Assembly: GCA_029948255.1 (NCBI GenBank)
Contig: JALIZF010001867.1
Coordinates: forward strand, 496,001-560,000
From: Telmatactis stephensoni
Lineage: Eukaryota; Cnidaria; Anthozoa; Actiniaria; Isophelliidae
Length of the DNA stretch: 64,000 nt
Direction of reading: 5' to 3'
Under the pieces are notes generated by a model. The model had not been told where the DNA came from. It searched no databases and saw only the letters and a program-made list of their open reading frames with translations. Position numbers and translations under genes: made by a program. This document shows positions 27,601-37,700 of the stretch, in pieces. Numbering within the stretch: position 1 is the stretch's first letter; every line of letters begins with the position of its first letter.

Positions 27601-28757
27601 ACTACCTAGCAGCAGGAGACCATAATAATAAGAGAGTGGAAGTCGCGGAATGTCTGCGCGATGTGGTTGGCACTTAAGGTTATTTTTAGTAACAGGAAGT
27701 TGATACTATATCGCGCGCTCAAAGGCGCTCAAAGAATGGAATTTAATTTTTAAACGCGCGAAGAGACGAACCGTTTCTTCTCTGGCTATCAAATTCCATT
27801 GTTATATACCAACTGTCAAAGTCCATTTTTCCCATGCTCTGAATTGGGTAAGAGGGTATCACGTGAACGTGAACAAGTTTTGATGTTTCCCTGGGGAACG
27901 GCCAACAATATGTTGTGGAAAGGTAATAACAAAATCGAAAGTTGACTGAACTTTGAAGGTGCGCTTTTGGCAGCAGGCGTTTGCAAATTCATTCATTCGG
28001 ACATCAGGTGAAACTCGTGTCTATTGTCAAACTATTAAGACGAATATACCAAATTTATTCCGAGAAAAAGATTGATAATCAACCAGGAATGCCACAAGCT
28101 GCAACAATTCTCTCGAGAAAAACTTGCCAGAAAAGAGAGTTTCAATGTTGACAAGTTTTGAGTGAATTTTAAATAAAATCATTCATTGTAACGACGTTTT
28201 GCTTTGTGTTCTTTGACAGTTGGTATATAACAAAACACTTATTGACTGGAACCTCGGGAAAGCAGTATGTTTTTGTGGTCCCTCGACCCCAATGTTTCAT
28301 CAGTGGTCTCAGGACCACAAAACATACTGTTTCCCTCCGTCCCAGTAAATAAGTGTTAATTGTTTGTGCGCACGGTGGCGTCAACTTCCTGTGACTATTG
28401 TGGTCTCTTCTAGTAGTTTATATACCTATTTGCACAAACCCTTTCAAAAACATAGAGTCTAGAAGCTGAGACCATGATGGCTCCTGAGTACACTAGTATA
28501 AGATTTTCATTCGCTTTATCTAGAACTTCCCTACATAATTGTGTTTAGAATACCAAGAATTTGTGCAAGTTGCTGTTTGAAACTTCCACGTTCACGCGCT
28601 TCTTTAGAATTACCTAATATTAAACTGATTTCCCAATGTTCATTTCGGTCCCAGCTTCTGTGTTTTGAAGGGTCAATGTTTGTGCAAATGTGTATACAGA
28701 AATCATCAACAGATGAATGAACGTAGATGTAAGTTGTGATATCGGCAAAACAAAACA

Positions 28758-28788
<31 letters not shown>

Positions 28789-31700
28789 CAAAACCAAAAC
28801 AAAACAAACAAAACCAAACCAACCCAAACCAAACCAAACCAAAACCAAACAAAACCAAAACCAAAACCAAACCAAACCAAAACCAAAACCAAAACCAAAC
28901 CAACACAAACCCAACCCAACCAAACCAAACCAAACCAAACCAAAACCAACCCAAAACAAAACAAAACAAAACAAAACAAAACAAAACAAAACAAAACAAA
29001 ACAAAACAAAACAAAACAAAACAAAACAAAACAAAACAAAACAAAACAAAACAAAACAAAACAAAACAAAACAAAACAAAACAAAACAAAACAAAACAAA
29101 ACAAAACAAAACAAAACAAAACAAAACAAAACAAAACAAAACAAAACAAAACAAAACAAAACAAAACAAAACAAAACAAAACAAAACAAAACAAAACAAA
29201 TAACAATCAAAACACCGGGCCATCCTGCTTCACGTCTTTTGCTCCGCGAGCGCAAACTCTTGTGGAAAGTTTATTCTTGCAAGATAGCTCTCCCTAAAAA
29301 TTTACTTCAGCTACAGCTAGTAAATAAATGTGTTTCAGTGCTTTTGACATCGTGTGTTGGCGCTGCGATTATTTCACTGAAGGAAATGGGCTTAGTGTTT
29401 ATGTTTTCTTTTGCATAATAATTATCTATTTCTGGGATACCTTTGAGGGCCAAAAAGCTCAAACATTGATGAAGGAGGGACTCCATACCAAGCCAGACGG
29501 GGTTTCCCCAGCATGCTTTGTATCCGTAAATTTGCTTTGTTTTTTGTTTGTTTGTTTGGTTGGTTGGTTGGGGTATTTTTTGTTTGTTTGTTTTTGTTTT
29601 GGCGAACTCTTTTTTAACACTACTGATATTGTTAAAGAGAATATTTAGTATGTATTGCATCCAAAGGGTATGCATGCTATGCACGTTGTATAAAAATGCA
29701 TGTTGCCAATATGCACTCTTTATGCACGTAATATGCACGTAAATACAAACAAGTCAATAAACACTTTAACAAGAAATGCATGTTCAAACACCTAAACAAT
29801 TTAATGCATGCTCAAACGTCTAATTAACCTCACAATTAACCGTGCAAAACTAAACGCGGTAACATTTGTTCTTCATCGCTCGATCGTTTGTCATTTACGA
29901 GTAAATCTCACTTGTTGCCACGTTTTCTGGAATTTACTTTATGTTTTTCATTTATTAATTCACTTCTTTCATATTCTAGTTACATCTTTCATTTATTTCT
30001 CCCAAATTATATTCACTTCCAACTATTTGTTTCAGCCTAACTTTTATTACACTAAATTACCTCCCCCACGATTCATTTGTCCAAAATGAGTTCCATTTAC
30101 CGCATGCTGTTCATTTCCCCTACTTATCCTACACGGTCATTTCATCAGTCAATCATCTTCCCTTACGCCTTTAACTTCCCATGTATCAGGAAATGTGGAC
30201 TTTAATACCTATGACAAAGGGAAAGCTAACTATTTCCGGAGTATGGCAGTTGTACAAAGTGTTTTTCAGCACTCCCACGAAGATCTATCAAAATAAAGTA
30301 AAAAACGAAAACAAAACGCTCTCTTTACGCTCTCGACAAAAATGGACAAAGATCACTGTTAGCGCGGCTCATTGAAAATAGAATCCCAGAATTGTTTTGT
30401 TCTTTCACAGTTTATTTTCTCAGTAATTGTGTGGTTTTATGTATTTATGGTATGTCATAATTCTACGTGCGGATTGCATGTAAAAAATAATCAATCACTA
30501 TAAAACTAATTATAACACCTAATGTCTACTCCATAACATTCCATAAATAATGTGCAAGCAAAGGATATTTTGCAGTATCTGCTGGAAGGCTTGTCAATGC
30601 AAACGATTTAAAATATCAAGACTTCGTGTTTTGTGAATTAACTACATTGCAATTTTGGACGTAGATTCATCTCCTTACTTGAAAGAACTGAGTATAGCTT
30701 GAAATGTTTGAAGCCCTGTAGATCTAAATTCAAGTATATCTTGAGCTTTCGACCCAAGCAGAGCTCAAGATACTTTCATTCATCTACCAGTGCATGTAAA
30801 GTGTTGCAAACCTATATACATGTTACAACTTCAGTGTTGTTTCTGGAAGTACAGAAAGACAGGAGTAATCAAGGGGGTGACAAAACGTATCACTAACTGG
30901 AGTGGTTTTTTTCCTACGATTCAGGCGAGCGCTGCTTTTGATAGAAAGGGCTCTGCATTCAAAGAGGTACATACGTAACAACCTTATACATGTTTATGTA
31001 CGTTCATCACTGTTCTCTTCCTCACTTCTCCCTTCCTCACTTCTCCTCGCTCTCCACGATTCGTCATACTTCATACACACACACAGAAAAGGAGAATATC
31101 AATGATCTGACGTTGGCTTTTTTCAACAGAATTTGCTATAATAAGCTGAATACTCTGGATGAATACACACGTGACTTACGCAAAGCACACCTCACAATGG
31201 AACAATTTTTTTCACTCTCTAGCAGACGAACAGACACTGTGATAAAAGTCAATACGAACTTTGATAACACTTCGTACCATGAGCCAACATTTCACATGCA
31301 TGACGACTTTCTTCACATGACATACCCCGTAACGGTTTGTGTGCACATCCATATATTATAAACCAATAATAGTCTTAAAGACACACGTAAAACATTTCTA
31401 GAAGTGCACCTTACATAAAAGTGAAATAATTAAAAACCTAGACACTATTAAGATTACCAAGGATGCAAAACTATTTTTATACCTTCAATTGTTTGGGAAC
31501 ATAAAAATAAGTCGAACCTACACGTTGTTATCCACGAGTAAAAAGCAATACACTAGCGAGGGAAGGCTTACACGGAGCCCGGAATCCTGCGAAAATTTCG
31601 TTAGATCTGGGTTCTTGTTATTACTACAAATACAAGATGGTTGTAAATTTTGTTTTGAAAAACCTGGCTCACATTTGTTACAAGCGTTAAGCACACCAAG

Positions 31701-34700
31701 TGCTGGAGCAGTTTTTTAAATGATTGTGAAAACGGCAGGGTTATCAAACAACTGTCACGGTCACAGGACGGCGGGACCACGGCGCGGTCCATTTCACACT
31801 CATACGAAAACTGCTCAAGCAATGTTGAGCAATTCCAATCTTTACTCACAAAGACGTGACACTAAGGGCCCTTTCACATGAGAGAGGGTGCCCCTATGTA
31901 GAAGGGATAACTCTTTTGTTTTCTTTTCCCTGGAGGACACAAAACAAAGGAGTTATCTCTACTACATAGGGGCACCCTCTCTCATGTAAACGGACCCTAA
32001 TTGTATTTTGAATATATAGCATGCATTTGTGCTTATGTTGCAAATGTGAAACGGGTCTAAAAGGTCAAGCTAGTAGCTGAAGCTGATTTGTTTTCTCAGG
32101 GTTTTCTAGTTCAATTATTAAAATGTGGCCGTCTACTGCGTCTATTCCGAGTAGTGCGGAAACTACATCGCTATACAGAATACAGCACAGTGTTACTGAC
32201 CTTACTTATGTTGGCATTTGCTATGGTCGCTCATTGGTTGGCTTGTATCTGGTACGTGATTGGTCTAGAAGAAGTCAGAGACAAGTCTACAATAAGTTGG
32301 TTGTATCAGTTCGGGGAATTGATCCATAGACCGTACGTAAATTTTTCCATGGATACAGGTCCCAATGAAGGGGCTGCCTATGTGACAGCCTTGTATTTCA
32401 CATTAACAAGTATGACCACAGTGGGCTTTGGTAATGTGTCTGCTAATACCAATGCAGAAAAAGCGTTTGCGGTCATTGTCATGTTGATTGGTGGTAAGTT
32501 AATAAGTATTAATATAACTGTAAACCAAAAAGTTATGTATCCTTGGCCATGACCACTTTTAGAAATACTAAAGCTAGAGATGAGTCAGTAATGTAGAAAG
32601 AGATAGATTTAGGGCCCGTTCATATGAAGGCGAGTTGTCCTTGGTAGTAGGGATAACTCTTATATTTTCTTTTCCCTGGGGGACACAAAACAAAAGAGTT
32701 ATCCCTATTACATAGGCGAACCTCCTCTCATGTGAACGGGCCCCAAGGTTGAAAAACGAACTACCAAAGAGCAGAGGAGAAGCGACACCTATGTACAGCC
32801 TCTGGGGAACCCACCCATCAACATATGTTGGCAGGAGGAATGAGTACATAAGGCTTGTAAGAGAAGTTGATTATGTACATCCACTGGGCACACCACCCAT
32901 TCAAATGTGGTGAGAAGGAATAGGTGCATTAAGCTTGGACCGCACCCATCAACATATAGGAAGAAGAAATGGGTACATTAGGCTAGGATAGTAAGTTGCT
33001 TCCACAGGCGATAACATTAGCTAACAAATCTCAAAGAATGATTTTTGTTTCCCAGCTCTGATGCACGCAGCAATCTTTGGCAATGTCGCAGCTATTATTC
33101 AGAAGTTATACGCAAATAGAGTCCGCTACCATTCGCGAGCAAACGAGATTAAACAGTTTATACGAGTGCATCACATTGATGGTGACTTATCAAACCGTCT
33201 GGAAGACTACTTTCATACCACGTGGTCTCTGTCTGGGGGAGTGGACACAAGAGAGGTATGTCATTTCTATATTTGTCATAGATCGGTGTTTTCCACAGAG
33301 AAGAATAAGGATTTTTAGTATCAAAAGAAATGTAACCTTTTAAAAGGGTCACCTGCTAACAACTGTATCTACTTTACCGACGATCTCCATGACCCCACCA
33401 TATTACTGCTCACAATGATATGCAATAAGCTCTTTTTTATCTTGGCAGATTCTCGCTACTTTTCCAGTAGAGATTCAATCAGACGTCTGCATGCACCTAT
33501 ACAAAGGACTTCTAGAGCTACCGCTATTCAATCAAGCTCCTCGTGGCTTGATTCGTATGCTGTCCTTACAGGTTCGGCCAGTGTATGTAGGACCGGGGGA
33601 GTATCTCTTAATGCAAAACGACGTTGTCAATTGTATTTATTTCATCGCTGGTGGGTCAATGGAAGTATTGCAAGGAGAATCAGTTGCAGCCATATTAGGT
33701 CAGTACAGAAAAACAGTAGTATATACCCTGTATATACAGCATTCCAACATGGAAGTGGTACGATATCTGTCCCACTCAATGGCCATGTTGTGCTGTTCTC
33801 CGATTCATATTCTACCCAGACACGGAGAACATGTTAAAGAGTGGATAAACCTGAAATTAGGGGGCCTCACTTGCTTAAGACATCAAACGCTACGGGGACT
33901 CCAACTACTGACCATCCAGTCAATGAAAGAACCTACAATCATTGCCAGAATTGTGGGCACGATTTTGCGGGACGCGCGCGCGCAGTAGATGGTAATGAGA
34001 TTGGCTCCCCCACGCCCCCTGTACAATGTTGCTGTGGAAACCAAGACACCTACTACTCGGCAATCAGTCCAACAGAGCTTTTAGCTACCAGCAACATTGC
34101 CCAGGGGGGAAGGGTCCAATAATATGGCCGCAAAGTGTATAATGTACAAAAAGTCCGTAAATTTCACATTGTGTCAAATAATTTTGGCGAGGATTGTAAC
34201 CATTTCAATCGCCCACGGAAGACACGAAGATACCGACTGTTTTAGTTATTCCGCTCCGAAGGCATACTTGTTTGACTGATTTACCGCAGTCCATAACTGT
34301 GTCATTGATAACTTGCATTGAAACTTTTTTAATCACTGAAAATGGGTCTTGTCTGAAAGTTTTGGATTCATCAACATTATGTAGTCCTCCGTAATATGTA
34401 ATCCATTATGAGTCAGCAATAGCAATGAAATTTAACCTATCAAAACTTTCAGGTAAAGGAGATCTCTTTGGCGAAGATATATCTCGGAAGGTTCCAATAC
34501 GAAGATCTAATGGTGACGTCAGGGCACTCACATATTGTGACATATACTATATTACACGTGATCTTCTTCAAGATGTTCTCCATTTGTATCCCGACTTCTC
34601 GTATAAATTTGCTGAAAAACTAGAGCTAACATATGACCTAGGCGCTAGTGAGGTAAGTAAGGGCATGAAGATCACAAATCTTTCATAAGCAAAAGGTTAA

Positions 34701-37700
34701 TAATATTATAATAATATTTATTTATAAACGAGCGCAAATTCAACACTACAGTTTTCAAATGCGCTATGAAATAAAACAAATAATAGAATAATCATATTAA
34801 AATTCCTAATAACAATAATATCTTAATAAAATAAACTTGAATACTATAATAAATAAATCAATATCCCTAATAAAATGTGATTAAAAGATAAAAGATAGTT
34901 AATTAATTTGGATAACCCTTCTTGAAAAGGTATATCTTCAATCTTCTCTTAAATATACTAACATTAGTTGATTCCTTAATATTTCTTAATAAAATAGACT
35001 TGAACACTATAATTATGAATCAATATCCCTAATAAAATGTGATAAAAAATAAAAGATAATTAATTAATTTGGATAAGCCTTCTTGAGAAGGTATGTCTTC
35101 AATCCCTTCTCAAGGTTCTCGTTTTTCGATTCCCTTCGTCGTGATCTTGCATACAAATTTCGACGTCCGCGCTTGGAGGCGATAGGCGGGAGGAAGGATC
35201 CCCTTTGGACGCAGTTTAAGAACGAGGAACAGATCAATAAATAAGCATACTTGGCAAATGTTTTTCAGTTCTCTGTAGTCCACAGTAATATCCTTCAAAC
35301 GTGTTTCTTTAATTTCATAGCGAGACATTTGGAGGCGTGGTGGTCTTGACTCCATATCAGAAGATGAGGAAGAAAACGGAGAGGAGACAAGCGACTCCCC
35401 AGAAACAGGTTCTGATGCAATGTCTGGGTTCACCGTGAGAAATCGTTTTGATATGAAGCCGAATCGCAGTGTGAAGCGACCCAACCATTTCAACGCCAAC
35501 GAACCATGGAAAATGTACACCAGGCCCAAATTTCGAGGTTTTGATTTCCTCGAAAAGGAACCTCTCCTGTCTACTCCAGAAGAGGTACCAACGTCAGTGA
35601 GTAATGTCAGGATTTTACAACCTGCCAACAAACAAATATCGCTTACAAAAGAAAACAATGAAAACAATGATCAAATAGACTCAGCCCCAAACCTCGAATG
35701 GGATCACGAGCCTTTCATTCTTCACAACGACGAAACTACGGATAGTGAACTTAAACAAGTTGTTGTAGATTCTATTGCTCAGGAAATCCAAACCAACGAA
35801 ATTAATGAAAACGTAATGTCTGAATTTGAAAATCAGGGCCAACGCCCAGCTACTGAAAAGAGTTATAAATGTGCAAAAGATTCATTTTTGAAACACTTGC
35901 GGTCGAGTGCAGAAGATCGTGAACACTCTATGAAGAACGATCCTATTGAAGAGGAAGATAATGAGAACGACAACGAAGAGGAGGAGAGAGAGGATTGTAT
36001 TGGTTTTACTGAATTTGTGACACCGACGCAAAGTCCTAGGCTTAGCATGAGACGTCCGTATACACGCTCACCAACATACAGCCCAACGCATAGTTTGAAC
36101 AGCAACAGATCACCACGTATGAGACGAAGTGGAACCAGTTTACAAAGACTTGATTTTCCTAGCTCAGAGGGTTTATATGATAATCAAATATCTGATTCAT
36201 CGAGTCAAATCCCTCAGCAAGACGTCACAAGACATACATTGACCCCATCGCCTGCAATGGACAGTCCTTATGTCAGTATTAGTCGATTATTTGCTTTAAC
36301 GCCTCCTCCGAGAGATGATGACTGCTATTCGAATCACGATGTGCATTGTGCAAGCATGCCGGCAAGTCCCGCAAGGTTTGGTGAGTCTGGCTCTAGGACG
36401 TCATTACGACGAAATGGAACCACTGACTTAATATCTCCTTCAAGCTCTTGTGGTGGCTTAAGTGATGATAGGAATAAGTCGACACCCACGCGTCGGAGAA
36501 AAATGTCAACTGCAAGCGCTCCACCGCCATCGGTGTTTGCTACTTTAGTGGCACAGGCGTCTAAGAGTCCGTATGCGGATTTCGTTCCACCTAAAATTGT
36601 GCGTGAATCAACTATCACCTGTAACTGTGAAGAAGAGGAGAGCTGTAGTGCATGTGGTGATAGAGATTCTTCAGGGGATACCCTAAACGACAACTTGAGC
36701 AGTAACGACGAATCTGAAGGAACTTGTGACATCACCAGAACGGATGACGACAGACTTCAAAATTCAGATTCTGAAGACAACCATAAAGATATTTATCGAA
36801 GTGAATTGAATTCGGACAGAGAAAACTTTGGTTCACAAGTTTCTGTGAAACATCTATTTGAATTGAATGAACCTCAACAAAATGGTATCGACTCTCAGAG
36901 TAATATTCCTGATTGCAATAGCAGAAGGAAGAGACCGCTAATGACTCGAGAGACTGCGGTTTATTCTTCTGGTTCGCATGAAGACAGTATCGATGACAGA
37001 GCGAGTTATTTTTTAAATGACGAGGAAATAGCTCGCACTTCAAAGAATGAAACTGAAAACGAAGTGTCCCTTAATGAGGAGGATAGGACACTCTCATAGA
37101 AAATCTTGTGAAGAAAATCAAGAATTCGGTCGTGTGGATATCATCGAAGATATTGATCACTGCAACAAAAGCTCCGATGGAGAGACTTCGGGGAAAGAAA
37201 TTGAATTGTCAACTCTAATGGAAGATGCTGAACACTGTGAGAAGAATTTCTTCGATGAAAATGAACGGAGTGAAATGGATCCACCAGTCATAAATGTAGG
37301 CAATACGGAATCTTACGATCAATCTCAAAGTACTCTCGAACTCAGTACCACTGTTAGAGAAGCAAGGAAACCCCGGATGTCCCACCATTTTTTGATGAGG
37401 TCATTACAAATAGCAGCAATGACGACCTTTTATGTTCATCTAAAAAAGACCACGAAAATGAAGGTCACCTGAACACTAACACACACCAATGTTCCTCGTT
37501 ATCTTCACTGTCTTCACAACCAATCACGACTCACCGAAACTCTGCAACAGATTTGAGTTGCAGCGTTTCTAGCTTGGGAATAAATTCTAGGGACAATTCA
37601 AATAGTGAACTTCACGAAACAACTCCTTTTCACTCCAGAAAGCCTACAATTTCAGGGATCCATTCAACTCACTCTCTTAACGATGTCTCTCATTCGGGTA

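Larger units (their letters stand above)
27426..32099 (+). other. Intron 5 of the channel gene (4.7 kb)
   Basis: No exon was found. The intron contains two adjacent inverted-repeat structures (27801-28231 and 28234-28358), the (AAAAC)n array (28747-29202), a (TTTG)n tract (about 29535-29605) and MITE A (31866-31997). Open frames over the AAAAC array are artefacts of the repeat. Confidence 0.75.

Noticed and set aside
28531..29418. Long open frames of up to 233 codons on both strands
   Set aside because: They are translations of the (AAAAC)n array (KTKQN and FVLFC runs) and occur in several frames at once.
29328..29742. Plus-strand frames of 64-106 codons in intron 5
   Set aside because: They cover a (TTTG)/(TTGG) low-complexity tract and show no conserved motif or splice signals.
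32100..33255. Channel taken first as an ERG (KCNH2-like) with the drug-binding Tyr of S6 changed to His
   Set aside because: The PAS motifs, GFGNVSANT and ALMHA are all ELK-type, and His is normal at this S6 position in ELK channels. The His is therefore not an anomaly.
33415..34122. Three overlapping plus-strand frames of 93-165 codons
   Set aside because: They include exon 8 of the channel in one frame and its shadows or intron sequence in the others; splice sites limit the coding part to 33449-33698.
35110..35667. Minus-strand 185-codon frame
   Set aside because: Antisense shadow of channel exon 10, whose plus-strand reading has a matching splice acceptor and family context.
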